NCBI GenBank assembly: GCA_946811695.1
Contig: OX328124.1
Coordinates: 59,462,459 to 59,526,458 of the forward strand
Origin: Gonocerus acuteangulatus
Lineage: Eukaryota > Arthropoda > Insecta > Hemiptera > Coreidae
Direction of reading: 5' to 3'
DNA: 64,000 nucleotides
Positions 12,851 to 23,662 of the stretch are shown here, one piece after another. The translations under genes were made by a program, and so were the position numbers. Position 1 is the first letter of the stretch. The number at the start of each line of letters is the position of its first letter. Under the pieces are notes generated by a model. That model searched no databases, was not told the DNA's origin, and saw nothing but the letters and a program-made list of their open reading frames with translations.

Positions 12851-13124
12851 TAATTCTTAATTGAAGGGATCAGGGCAAAATAGTGCCAAGGAACATTTTT
12901 AACAAACCTTAACTGTAGCTGCTATACGTTGGATGTTATGTGGGACTATCAGTTAAATTGGTTTGAAGCAACAAGATTAAGTAGCATACAGAGGTTGTAG
13001 TCATATTTTAGTAGCATTTGCATCATAGGCTGACAGTCCCACATTATATCCAACATATAGCAGCTAGAGTTAAGTTTTGTTAAAAATGTTGCTTAGCACT
13101 ATTTTGACCCGACCCCCTTCAATT
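12851..13124. mobile_element. MITE family M1, copy 2
   Basis: Same structure as copy 1: TTAATTGAAGGGATCAGGG at the left, CCCCCTTCAATT at the right, with a GCAACAAGATTAAGTAGC centre. Left-flank similarity to copy 1 runs from 12699 (CAGGATTATTTCAATGAACT). Confidence 0.8.
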
Positions 13125-14067
13125 CTACGCAGAAATAAGAAACATTTGTTTCAAGACAGAAATATGTTTTTCTTCTAGGGATTAGGTTTCCAAATTCAGC
13201 GTGATACGAAAGACCCAAGACGCGAGGGGGAGATAGGGAGGTTTTCATAGCTCCCTTCCATTTTATCCCGGACTACTGGTTGACACGTCGCACAATGGGA
13301 TCCTCATAACTCCTACCAATGCTACAAAGAACTAGCAGACAATCGGAAAGGCCAAATGAAGTAGTTTCTGTCGGACAGGCATTGTGTCCTAAAGGAAGAT
13401 GGAGAGGAGAGTGAGTATTATTGAAAAGAACCGGTTTGAATAAAAGATCGGACGGGGCGTTGACGCTGATTAACATTCTTAATCATCGGGACAGAACCAA
13501 TTCATTCCTCTATTGTGATGAAGTTGTTTCATTATGACGAAAAGAAAGGCCAATGCACATTAATCAACTTCCATTTATATCTCCAACAAATACCAATAAG
13601 AGTAATGACCAAATAAAATTTAAATTTCAGTGATAATTACCATTGAAATTTGACGCTTATTCAGCATAATAAAACACCTTTATCACAATAGGCGAATAAA
13701 TTGGTTTATAATTAGTTCCAGAAGTATAAATAGGATGAAATATTGATATACAAGGGAAAAAGGTTCAACACATCCACTACCAACCTGTAGTTTTTGCTGT
13801 TGCCTAGGATGCTAGGATTAATGAAGTTAACTCGAGAATCGTAGTTTCCTACGTTATTACCATGGATACTAACAAACAACTAAGAATAGAAAGATGGAAC
13901 GTTTAATTTATCAAGGGAGTTTTTTCTTTTTTTGCGGGGGTATCATTTATAATGGTTTGTGTTTTTATCTCTCTCATTGGGAAAAAAACAAGAAAATGTT
14001 TTTAATTTTTAAGGCCCTGTTTCCCCAGGAAGTTCAGCTGACCAACTTGCTGCTACTTTACAAAGAC

Positions 14068-14070
<3 letters not shown>
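13125..14070. other. No gene recognised
   Basis: Apparently single-copy AT-rich DNA. A 95-codon frame ending in the TA tract is not credible. Confidence 0.5.
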
Positions 14071-14125
<55 letters not shown>

Positions 14126-14148
14126 TATATATACACACACACACACAG
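14071..14148. repeat. (TA)n(CA)n microsatellite
   Basis: TA run to ~14122, then GTGTATATATACACACACACACAC. Confidence 0.95.
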
Positions 14149-14461
14149 AAATCTTTTATATGGGATTATTTAAAGGAGTAACGAAAAAGCTCAACGATTG
14201 AAACAACTTTTTTTTTTTTTTAAATTTTATCATATATTTTGTCTAATTTTTCCCTTATAGTTTTTATTACACACACCAAGCGAGGGTCATAAACCCGAAA
14301 AAAGAGGAAACATACAATCACTATACGCGAGGAACCATGGGAACAAGATTACAATGAATAAAAATGAACAAAAACCAGTCGATTGTGTACAGAACCTAAA
14401 TTCAGATATACCATTATAATTAATTAATATTTTTGCTAATTGAATATTTATTAAAATTTTG

Positions 14462-14630
14462 ACGATGATTTTTGGGGCGGGCTATCTACAGGTTAACAAC
14501 CATTTCTAGGTACCATTTCTAGGGGCTATTGCTTTTTCATTTTTTTCAGAAGAAAAGTCATCAACCTTAGTAGGAATTGAACCCACGACCTTAAGCACGG
14601 AGTGCACACTCCTTAGCAGTGTATATTCAG
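14462..14630 (-). mobile_element. SINE B, minus strand
   Basis: The plus strand shows the tail and core (GGGCGGGCTATCTACAGGTT) then the reversed B box GGAATTGAACCC and GGAGTGCACACTCC. It lies ~150 bp from the plus-strand copy, in inverted orientation. Confidence 0.8.
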
Positions 14631-14779
14631 ATTCAGGTTTTATTATATGTGCAATTAATAATACGTCCTTAGTAAATTATAAATTACTCAATTAAGTACA
14701 ATAATGTAACAATTTAAAAAATAAAATAAAAACTTAAAAATATTCAACCTAGTCAGGAATGACACGTTAATTTTCTACA

Positions 14780-14984
14780 GGAGACCCGATGGCCGTGAGG
14801 GTTAAGGCGTGAGCACTTAACACTCCGTGCCAAAGGTCGTGGTTCGATTCCCACTAGAGGTAGTGGCTTTTCATTAGAAAAAAGAAAAGGCATCACCCCT
14901 ATCCTGGCTAGAAAAGGGTGGTAACCTATAGATAACCCGTCCTAAAATTCGTAGTTAATAATAAACAGACGTTAAAATTAAAAA
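14780..14984 (+). mobile_element. SINE B, full length
   Basis: A second tRNA-headed SINE: head GAGACCCGATGGCCGTGAGG, B box GGTTCGATTCCC, core AAAGGGTGGTAACCTATAGA, tail CCGTCCTAAAATTCGTAGTT then AATAATAAACAGACG, with no poly(A). A perfect 13-bp duplication TTAATTTTCTACA lies at 14767-14779 and 14985-14997, so this copy is complete and fairly young. Confidence 0.9.
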
Positions 14985-14997
14985 TTAATTTTCTACA

Positions 14998-16084
14998 TTC
15001 ATAAAAATGTCGACAGATGGCAGCATTAATGTAGAGTTCACAACAGCTATAAACGATGTAGCACGTAACACTTACACCATTTAGTTCAAACTGACTTACA
15101 TAACTTGCATTCTCGAACCCTAATATTATAAGAACGGCGGACGGGCTTTGTTGCAATAAATAGACTAGGAACGAAATGCTCCAGTTATCAAGGGAATATC
15201 GACACCTTGCCTTGAGTTCATTATTTAACCATGTTGCTTAACCTATTCATGGCAAATTGTACAACTTACATGATAATATATACATATATAATTAATAGAA
15301 TAGCTCTAAAATTATTAACATAATTATACTGGGGGATTGAAAACGCATACAGAACAAAAACTGAAATTATCACATTTACTCCAGGAAAATAAATTGAACC
15401 GTTCTGTTCCTGAACTAGGGAATGTCTTGAAGATTATTTTAGCTCCAACTACAGCTAAAACTATTTTTGATCAAAACTAAGATAAGTATTAAGTGAAGCG
15501 CTATCATAACATAATAAAACGGAAGCACAGATAGCCGTTCCCCGCAATAATGATAAAAATTTAAGAGCATTAAAGTGAATATATAAAGGCTGGAGATAAA
15601 AGAAATGACCACTGGAATGAGAAGTATAAATGTGTAAAGAATTGATCGATGTTAAGAAGCAGACAAACAAGAAATGGGTCGATAAAGCACTCTAGACCAA
15701 CTCGAGGGGGGTTCTGTCATGGAGACAGAAAACAAAACATTTACTTATAAATTGGCTCTTATCAATCCCACCATAGTTCTAAATTTCTAATTTTATACAA
15801 GTAATTATTTCAATATTCGTTTTGTTTAAAAAAAAACAAAAAAAACAAAACAAAAAAAAACATTATCTTGGCAGAGTCACCTGGTGGCCGGAGGTAAGTA
15901 CCTTATTTTATTTTTATTTTAATTTAATTGTTTATCGCATTAACCTTCGATAAAAACAGAGAAATAAGACCAATTAAATGTTTAAAATAATTAGACATCG
16001 TCGTATTTATGTAATGACTGTGAAAAAAATTCAATTAATTCTGTGTAGAGATTTCAGTGGTACTGGATAATATCTATTTCTAAA
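14998..16084. other. No gene recognised
   Basis: AT-rich, with an A/CA-rich run at ~15828-15860. The motif CTCGAGGGGGGTTCTGTCATG (~15701) recurs in inverse at ~36517. Confidence 0.5.
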
Positions 16085-16560
16085 AAAAAATAATTGTGTG
16101 GAGTTGGAATATGTCTGCAATAAGTTTTCTGTCGTATGAAAGTATGAATGGTTCGGATTCGACTAAGAAAAATCGTCAGCTTTTCAGAAATATCTATATG
16201 TCGAACGTTTCGGCAAGATTCGTCAGCAAAAAAGAAAATTACACGCGAGAATAATCACAACAGTAAGAAAATGTTACATTATTACAATAGGTTAAAAAAC
16301 AATTTTTTTAAAATGCATATGTATTTTTTAATAAATAAAGCTAATTTATATTAATAGACACAATAATAATACTGTTGTTATTTGTACTTATGTGTTTCTT
16401 TGCCATTGTGCTGATGCTAATATGTTTCCCTGCCACTTTTTTACTTTCGGCCTTTGTTAATTTTTTTACTTATTCTTAACTAAGAATTGTATGAAACTAC
16501 TGATCAATGTGCTCATAAAAACCCTTTTTTTACCTAATAAGCATTTTAAAAATTTTAAAC
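16085..16560 (+). repeat. Dispersed repeat pair, first site
   Basis: 16085-16290 (GAGAATAATCACAACAG, GAACGTTTCGGCAAG) matches 29650-29860 in inverse. 16382-16560 (TTTGCCA, TTGTATGAAACTACTGA, TTTACCTAATA) matches 29340-29500 in direct orientation. Origin unknown. Confidence 0.55.
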
Positions 16561-16889
16561 ATTTTTTTTCTAACCTATTATTATTATGTATAATTATTTT
16601 TTATATGAAGAAGGGTGCCAAAAAGCCTTTACCCCAATGACTGTACTACTATCGTCTTCACTTAATAGTTTAGGTAGTATTTTTATAATAATATGGTAAT
16701 TTTGCCCGGGGCTATGTATATACTAAACGGGTAAGGACGTTTCTCGAACACTAGCAAAATAGGTTACAGATAAATGATAATTAAAACAGTAATAAGTTAA
16801 AATTTACAGTAACTAATTAAAAATTAACAAGTTTAATCAATAACCTACTAATAATCCGCCCCTACTAACATCTGTATTATTAAAAGTTA

Positions 16890-16891
<2 letters not shown>

Positions 16892-16947
<56 letters not shown>

Positions 16948-16959
16948 ATATATATATAT

Positions 16960-17019
<60 letters not shown>

Positions 17020-17021
17020 TG
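16892..17021. repeat. (TA)n microsatellite with interruptions
   Basis: About 130 bp of TA with CATA/CATAAATA interruptions, ~250 bp left of the LINE end. Open frames across it are periodic artefacts. Confidence 0.95.
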
Positions 17022-17269
17022 AAGAATAGCAAGGTTGAAAATCTGAATGATATCAGCTGATAAGGCAGTTTTCCTTGTACTGAATATACCAAAAATAAAC
17101 TGTTTACCTGGAAGACTAAATAGGTTAAAGGGAGATGAAGTAAACAAGCTTGTTTTCCACAACCATCGACAAAGACCCAATTTATCTCAGCTATTTACTT
17201 GTTTTCTCCTTTCAGCTTCCTCCAAGCAAACTATTGTGCTCAAACTTTTAAGCAGTTCTTACATCCCTC

Positions 17270-17282
17270 CGCGGTGTGTATG
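17270..17282. repeat. LINE target-site duplication, left copy
   Basis: CGCGGTGTGTATG matches 25365-25377 exactly and marks the 3' side of the minus-strand LINE. Confidence 0.85.
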
Positions 17283-17301
17283 GTTAGGTTAGGTTAGGTT
17301 A
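17282..17301 (-). repeat. (TAACC)4 / (GGTTA)4 tract ending the LINE
   Basis: Four perfect 5-bp units lie directly next to the left copy of the 13-bp target duplication (one base is ambiguous between tract and duplication). In LINE sense the element therefore ends in TAACC repeats. The unit equals the arthropod telomere repeat TTAGG read from the other strand. I-type elements are known to end in short tandem repeats instead of poly(A), so this may be the true 3' terminus. Confidence 0.75.
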
Positions 17302-17466
17302 CAGTTTATTCAGGGCGATTAACTTATATAGTTTTTACGCCCTTTGTTTGCTACGACATTTGAAGTTTTATTTATTTCCTTATTTTCATTTATATTTGTA
17401 TATATGCACACATATCATTTGCACATTCACACACATACGCTTGCATACATTGCCAAATAATTTATC

Positions 17467-17572
17467 TTAAGTAAAAATAAATAAATCACATTTTATTATT
17501 CATATATACAATAACTTAGCAAATAATTAATCTAAATTTATAAAACAAAAGAATATAACATGTTTTATATTT

Positions 17573-17610
<38 letters not shown>

Positions 17611-17781
17611 CATATATAGAATAACTTAACAAATAATTAATCTTAATTTATAAGACCAAAGTAAATAAATGTTATATACTTAGTTTTTAATTTTTTTTTT
17701 TTTTTTATCACATATATACAATAACTTAACAAATAATTAATCTTAATTTATAAAACCAAAGTAAATAAAATGTTTTATACT

Positions 17782-17815
<34 letters not shown>

Positions 17816-17884
17816 TATAGAATAACTTAACAAATAATTAATCTTAATTTATAAGACAAAAGTAAATGAAATGTTTTATACGTA

Positions 17885-17938
<54 letters not shown>

Positions 17939-17989
17939 TCACATATATACTATAACTTAACAAATAATTAATCTTAATTTATAAAACAA

Positions 17990-18043
<54 letters not shown>

Positions 18044-18112
18044 TATAGAATAACTTAACAAATAATTAATCTTAATTTATAAGACAAAAGTAAATGAAAT
18101 GTTTTATACGTA

Positions 18113-18160
<48 letters not shown>

Positions 18161-18211
18161 TCACATATATACTATAACTTAACAAATAATTAATCTTAAT
18201 TTATAAAACAA

Positions 18212-18276
<65 letters not shown>

Positions 18277-18357
18277 TCACATATATACAATAACTTAACA
18301 AATAATTAATCTTAATTTATAAAACAAAAGTAAATAAATGTTTTATACTTAGATTTT

Positions 18358-18426
<69 letters not shown>

Positions 18427-18608
18427 TCACGTACATACAATAACTTAACAAATAATTAATCTTAATTTATAAAACCAAAGTAAATAAAATGTTTTATACT
18501 TAGTTTTTTTTTTTTTTTTTTTTTTTAGCACATATATACAATAACTTAACAAATAATTAATCTTAATTTATAAAAATAAAGTAAATAAATGTTTTCTACT
18601 TAGTTTTT

Positions 18609-18673
<65 letters not shown>

Positions 18674-19047
18674 TACACATATTTCCAATAAATACTTACA
18701 TTGACAAATAATTATGTTTTTACTTTAAATTTCTTCAACAGTAAAATCCTTATGTTACAAGTAAATTTCTTATATTTTATTATATATGTTAATTTCTTTT
18801 AACAGTTTTATTATTTTATCTATTGATTCATCGGAGTTTTGTAAAGCTTCTTCTCTTCTACGTGGTATTTTGTGCTTTATAAATATCTGGTTGAGGAGAG
18901 CGCATTCTTCCAGTATGTGTTGAATGGTTAAGGGAGATTGGCAGGATTCGCACTTAGGTTCAGCAGTTTTCATGATTAAATGTACATGAAAATAATTAAT
19001 CTTAATTTATAAAACAAAAGTAAATAAATGTTTTATACTTAGATTTT

Positions 19048-19081
<34 letters not shown>

Positions 19082-19264
19082 TCACGTACATACAATAACT
19101 TAACAAATAATTAATCTTAATTTATAAAACCAAAGTAAATAAAATGTTTTATACTTAGTTTTTTTTTTTTTTTTTTTTTTTTAGCACATATATACAATAA
19201 CTTAACAAATAATTAATCTTAATTTATAAAAATAAAGTAAATAAATGTTTTCTACTTAGTTTTT

Positions 19265-19330
<66 letters not shown>
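17467..19330 (-). repeat. LINE 3' UTR array: ~100-bp units separated by long A tracts
   Basis: On the plus strand a unit containing ATAACTTAACAAATAATTAATC and GTTTTATACTTAG (two separate stretches) recurs about a dozen times between ~17490 and 19240. The copies are separated by T runs of roughly 15-70 nt, which are A tracts in LINE sense. Units are very similar, and T-run length is the main variable. The array lies inside the target-site duplications and downstream of the ORF2 stop, so it is 3' UTR of the LINE and not a chain of separate poly(A) insertions. The block also contains the duplicated ORF2 end at 18671-18988. Run lengths in such DNA are the part of an assembly most likely to be wrong. 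Confidence 0.8.
18671..18988 (-). pseudogene. Duplicated ORF2 C-terminus inside the LINE 3' UTR
   Basis: This 318-nt block is essentially identical to 19330-19647, the end of ORF2 plus the first 3' UTR bases. It encodes the final ~67 residues including the CCHC motif and a stop. The preceding ~370 bp (18299-18670) also matches 18989-19329, so a unit of ~660-690 bp is tandemly duplicated. The junction at 18988/18989 passes straight from coding sequence into the A-rich unit. It cannot be translated with ORF2. Post-insertion tandem duplication, an RT template jump, or an assembly artefact are all possible. Confidence 0.85.
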
Positions 19331-19332
<2 letters not shown>

Positions 19333-19428
19333 TACACATATTTCCAATAAATACTTACATTGACAAATAATTATGTTTTTACTTTAAATTTCTTCAACAG
19401 TAAAATCCTTATGTTACAAGTAAATTTC

Positions 19429-22400
19429 TTATATTTTATTATATATGTTAATTTCTTTTAACAGTTTTATTATTTTATCTATTGATTCATCGGAGTTTTG
19501 TAAAGCTTCTTCTCTTCTACGTGGTATTTTGTGCTTTATAAATATCTGGTTGAGGAGAGCGCATTCTTCCAGTATGTGTTGAATGGTTAAGGGAGATTGG
19601 CAGGATTCGCACTTAGGTTCAGCAGTTTTCATGATTAAATGTACATGGGTTAGGTTTGTGTGTCCTATCCTCATCCTTGCAATAACAACTTCCTCCTTCC
19701 TGTTACCTCTCACTGAGCTTATCCACTGTTTAGTTGTTTTCTTGACAGCTTTTAATTTGTTTGTGAGTGGGATTTCCGTCCACATGGACTCCCAGCATTT
19801 CCGGACTCTATCTTTTAGCCACGTCTTCATGTCATTTATTTCGTATAATTGGATGGGCGGGCTGTTCATCACAGCAGCTTCTTTAGCGGCTTTATCAGCT
19901 GCCTCGTTTCCTGCTATTCCAGAGTGACCAGGGGTCCACAGAAAAATTATAGTTTTATCGAGGCTATTTAATATTTCCATGTAATTGTGGATTTTGTCCA
20001 ACGTTGGTCCCGATTTATTATAGTTTGCTATGCTGTGTAAGGCAGAAATTGAGTCAGAGCATATCAATATTTTAGAGCTAGTAATATTAATGGATATATA
20101 GAGTGCTGTAGAGATAGCTTGCAGCTCAGCTGTATATATTGTGGAGTATGAGGGTAATTTGTATTTTTGAGTTGAGTCATTCCTAACTATTGCAAAGCCG
20201 ATTTTATCATTTTGCTTGGATCCATCCGTGTATATTATTTCGTATTCTGAGTACTTGTGTAGTATATTTTGCAGTATGTTGTTTATGGGTTCGGTTCTTT
20301 TATTTTTAAAGGTTAAATCGTTTTTTATTGGCCGGAATTTCCACGGAGGAGGTTTTGAGTTTTGTTCAGCTGCGTTTATAGGTATATTATAAGTTTCTTG
20401 AATAGTTTCTTTTTGTCTGATGCCTAATGGTGCTGCTCTTGTAGGGTTTGTTTCATATGTCCGGGTATTTCGAGGATGGAATATATAGTTATATGCTGGA
20501 TTTGTTGGCTGTAATTTAATTTTGGCAATGTAATTATTAATTAATTCCTGCCTTCTAAAAGTAAGGGGTGGAATGGATGCTTCTGCGCACAGACTCTCTA
20601 TTGGACTAGTCCTAAAGGCCCCTGTGGCCAGCCTTATTCCTGCGTGATGTACCGAGTCTAAGAGTAGGAGGCGATTTCTCTTTGCAGAAGAATACACCAT
20701 ACTGCCGTAATCGATCTTGGATCGAATAAGACTAGTATAGATGATTAGCATAGATTTGCGGTCAGCCCCCCAGGAAGTCCTTGCTAGTACTTTCATTAAC
20801 CTCAGTCGCTTAAAGCACTCCTCTCGTAGGTACTTTATATGATAAAGCCATGATAGTTTATTATCTAAGACCAGTCCTAGGAATTTGGTACTTTCGCTGA
20901 ACGTGATAGTGTTTCCATATAAATGAAGCTGGGGAATCGGACATGGATTCCTCTTTCGAGAGAATAACACTCCTCTTGTCTTTTCAAGTGAAAATCGGAG
21001 GTTTTTGCTTTCTGACCAAACTTGTAGGTGGTTCAGAGCGTTTTGTAGAGTCCTCTTCATCCAATCATGGCTCTTGAACTTTATTAATATGGCTAGGTCA
21101 TCTACATAGAGGAATGCTTTAATCGACCTAGGTATTGCCTTAACAATTGAGTTAATTCCTATAGCAAATAAAGTACAACTCAAGACGCTTCCCTGAGGGA
21201 TTCCGTTAGCTACTTCCTTGCAACTAGAGATCGATTCTCCTACTCTCACTCGAATATATCTTTTATGCAAAAAACTCTCAATGAACTTAGGCATCTCTCC
21301 CCTGAAACCCCATTCCTGCAATGTTTTTAGAATTGTCTTCCGGTCAATAGTATCGTACGCCTTTTCTATATCGAAGAATACACCAACTGCTTCTTTTTTC
21401 TCAGTAAATGTGTCCAGGATTTCGGCTTCTATTGTTACTAGTTGGTCTGTAGTTGATCTGCCTTTGCGGAAACCGCACTGAATAGGGGATAGAAGGTTGA
21501 ATTTTTCTATCATCCACATCAGACGTCTATTGACCATTTTTTCTAGTACTTTCGACAGACAACTAGTAAGGCATATGGGTCGATAATTATTGGGATGTGA
21601 TTTGTTTTTTCCTGGTTTCAGTATTGGGATGACAATAGACTCCCTCCAAGCTTGTGGGTACGTAGAGGTTTCCCAAATTCTGTTATATATTGCCAGAAGA
21701 TCTCTATTAACTGTAGGTGGAAAGTGTTTGATCATGCTATTATGGACTTCATCTTTTCCAGGAGAAGATATCTTTGCTTCATCTATTGCTGTTTGTAGTT
21801 CCCACATTGTAAAGGGGCGGTTATAATCTTCTTGAGACAGAATATCATTTCTTGTTGGAGTTGTGAAGTTTATTTCTTGCATGTTTTCTTCTTGTTCGGC
21901 ATTATTGACGGGATTTGAGATCGCTGCAAAATGGTGGCCGAGAGTTTCTGCTATTATTTGTGGATCAGTTATAATTTCATTCTGAATCTTTAGGATTGGG
22001 GTTTCTGTGTTGTGATTACCAGCTATGCTATGAATTTTTTGCCATATCTTTTTTATGGGGGTGTTAATATTTATTGATTCTATATATGAAATCCAAGAAG
22101 CTCTTTTCTTCGCTTTGACGATGTTTCTGACTATTGCTTTTTGTTGTTTATATTTAACTAAGTTGGTTTTTGTGGGATATTTCTGGAAAATTTTAAGAGC
22201 TCTGTTTTTTAATTTGATGGATTCCCGACATTCTTGATCAAACCAAGGGGTATGGTTGGTTTTTGAAGTTCCTTTTGTTTTTGGAATTGTTTGAGCTGCG
22301 GTTTCTGTAATATTTAAAGTGAAATTTTCTATTATGTTATCTACATCCCCTGAGCTGTAAACTGAGGTATTTCTAAGTTTATCACTGAATTCTTCCCAGT

Positions 22401-23103
22401 CTGCTTTTTCAATGATCCATTTTGGGTGTTTTTTGAATTTTGGCATTTCAGAGCTGAAGCGGATTAGTGTCGGGAGATGGTCACTTCCATACTGATCATC
22501 ACAGACTGTCCAGGTGAGTAGAGGATAAAGATTGGGCGAGGCGAATGCTAAGTCTATTGCTGAAGTCGTTCCGTTTCTTGGGCAGATATATGTGGCTTCT
22601 CCAGTATTGAGTATGAGTGAATCAGTAGAGTCTATGATTCTAGAGATAATATTTCCTCTTGTGTTGGGTGTGGCTGTGCTCCATGTATGATGAGATCCAT
22701 TCATGTCTCCTACCACAATATACGGGGAAGGAAGGTTTGATATTAGTTGTGTAAATGCTGCTTCGTCTATTCTTTCTGTTGGTGGTAGATATATATTGCA
22801 AACTGTTAAGATGAAGCGGAGTTTAATTCTTGTGACTATTGCTTGTAAAGGTGTTTGTACATCTAATTCTTCAGAATATAAATCTCTCCTCACTGCAGTA
22901 GCAACTCCTCCATGGGCCCGTCCCTGCTCACTGTCTTCCTTGTCTTTTCTGTATATTGAGAAATCTTTTATGTTTAGATTTATGTTAGGCGTCAATTTGG
23001 TTTCCTGAAGACATAATACAGCTGGGTTTTTATCTTCTATAAGGATCTTCATTTCTTCAAACTGTGTCCTTATACCGTTACAGTTCCAGCTAAGGATTGT
23101 CAT
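19429..23103 (-). CDS. LINE ORF2: endonuclease / reverse transcriptase / RNase H polyprotein
   Basis: A 1224-aa replicase of the LINE. The AP-like endonuclease spans ~1-225, with start LSWNCNG, E34, the GDMN motif (D133) and SDH at 207-209; it nicks the target. Reverse transcriptase spans ~480-760, with the first catalytic aspartate D578 in FFDIEKAYD, GIPQGSVLS at ~634-642, and the catalytic YVDD at 666-669. RNase H spans ~955-1085, with D960 in YTDGS, E993, D1017, H1060 in TPGHSG and D1070. The C-terminus carries C1165-C1168-H1176-C1181, the CCHC-like motif usual at the end of such ORF2 proteins. All catalytic residues I looked for are present and the frame is intact. The ATG at 23103 directly precedes the conserved TILSWNCNG start of the endonuclease, which supports it. 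The protein ends ...INIYNKI, as related ORF2 proteins do. Confidence 0.96.
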   Translation of the reverse strand: MTILSWNCNGIRTQFEEMKILIEDKNPAVLCLQETKLTPNINLNIKDFSIYRKDKEDSEQGRAHGGVATAVRRDLYSEELDVQTPLQAIVTRIKLRFILTVCNIYLPPTERIDEAAFTQLISNLPSPYIVVGDMNGSHHTWSTATPNTRGNIISRIIDSTDSLILNTGEATYICPRNGTTSAIDLAFASPNLYPLLTWTVCDDQYGSDHLPTLIRFSSEMPKFKKHPKWIIEKADWEEFSDKLRNTSVYSSGDVDNIIENFTLNITETAAQTIPKTKGTSKTNHTPWFDQECRESIKLKNRALKIFQKYPTKTNLVKYKQQKAIVRNIVKAKKRASWISYIESININTPIKKIWQKIHSIAGNHNTETPILKIQNEIITDPQIIAETLGHHFAAISNPVNNAEQEENMQEINFTTPTRNDILSQEDYNRPFTMWELQTAIDEAKISSPGKDEVHNSMIKHFPPTVNRDLLAIYNRIWETSTYPQAWRESIVIPILKPGKNKSHPNNYRPICLTSCLSKVLEKMVNRRLMWMIEKFNLLSPIQCGFRKGRSTTDQLVTIEAEILDTFTEKKEAVGVFFDIEKAYDTIDRKTILKTLQEWGFRGEMPKFIESFLHKRYIRVRVGESISSCKEVANGIPQGSVLSCTLFAIGINSIVKAIPRSIKAFLYVDDLAILIKFKSHDWMKRTLQNALNHLQVWSESKNLRFSLEKTRGVLFSRKRNPCPIPQLHLYGNTITFSESTKFLGLVLDNKLSWLYHIKYLREECFKRLRLMKVLARTSWGADRKSMLIIYTSLIRSKIDYGSMVYSSAKRNRLLLLDSVHHAGIRLATGAFRTSPIESLCAEASIPPLTFRRQELINNYIAKIKLQPTNPAYNYIFHPRNTRTYETNPTRAAPLGIRQKETIQETYNIPINAAEQNSKPPPWKFRPIKNDLTFKNKRTEPINNILQNILHKYSEYEIIYTDGSKQNDKIGFAIVRNDSTQKYKLPSYSTIYTAELQAISTALYISINITSSKILICSDSISALHSIANYNKSGPTLDKIHNYMEILNSLDKTIIFLWTPGHSGIAGNEAADKAAKEAAVMNSPPIQLYEINDMKTWLKDRVRKCWESMWTEIPLTNKLKAVKKTTKQWISSVRGNRKEEVVIARMRIGHTNLTHVHLIMKTAEPKCESCQSPLTIQHILEECALLNQIFIKHKIPRRREEALQNSDESIDKIIKLLKEINIYNKI

Positions 23104-23662
23104 GGATTTTAGGCAGTTTTAAGAGCCCTATTATATAGATGGGTTTATTTATAAATAGAAGATAAAAATTTTTTATATGTATACTTATTTTATATATATA
23201 CTCGTAAACATGCGCACGCACACACACACATATATACATATCTTCTATGGGATAATGAATTTCTTTTAATATTATTAAATCATATTTTGTTCCTCTAATA
23301 TATTTTACTATTATATTTAAATATGTATTTAGAGTAACTTGGCTTTCAATATTAATATTGTGTACCCTGGAGTATGTTACAGATAGAGAAGTAAAAAAAA
23401 TGGGTATTGATTGAGTCAAATATTTTATACTGTCTATAAGTCTCATTATAGGCAGTGATGAAGTAAATTCTTTTGTTGTTAAAATTTTTATTGATTTATA
23501 TTTACAATATTTTATGCTCAACAATGGGTTATTCATCGGTTGTAGTAATATAAAGGTATTATTATTCATTTTACTAGTTTTAAGTATGATCTTTTGTTTT
23601 ATTTGATATCTATTTTTATAAATTAATTTTTTATTTCTAAGTGGTTTCCATTTCGTCTTCAC
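23090..23662 (-). other. Open frame across the ORF1-ORF2 spacer (190 codons)
   Basis: The ~530-nt gap between the ORF1 stop and the ORF2 start is open in the third frame. This frame overlaps ORF1 by 26 nt and ORF2 by 14 nt, so the three frames step by one each time. The predicted peptide is rich in I, K, Y and N and includes a stretch encoded by a CA/TA microsatellite (~23215-23240). It matches no family I recognise. I-type elements do have a spacer here, so it may simply be untranslated DNA that lacks stops. Alternatives are a small accessory ORF or a re-initiation bridge to ORF2. I do not claim it is coding. Confidence 0.35.

Noticed and set aside
16880..17180. Open frames of alternating I/Y residues across TA tracts (also at 31227-31700, 37175-37552, 62785-63117, 14090-14181)
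   Set aside because: They are read-through of dinucleotide repeats, which lack stops by periodicity; no motif or composition of a real protein.
17282..17301. Interstitial telomere array or chromosome end
   Set aside because: Only four units, and they coincide with the LINE 3' boundary.
17490..19330. A series of independent processed-pseudogene poly(A) tails
   Set aside because: The same ~100-bp unit precedes every A tract and the block lies inside one LINE target duplication.
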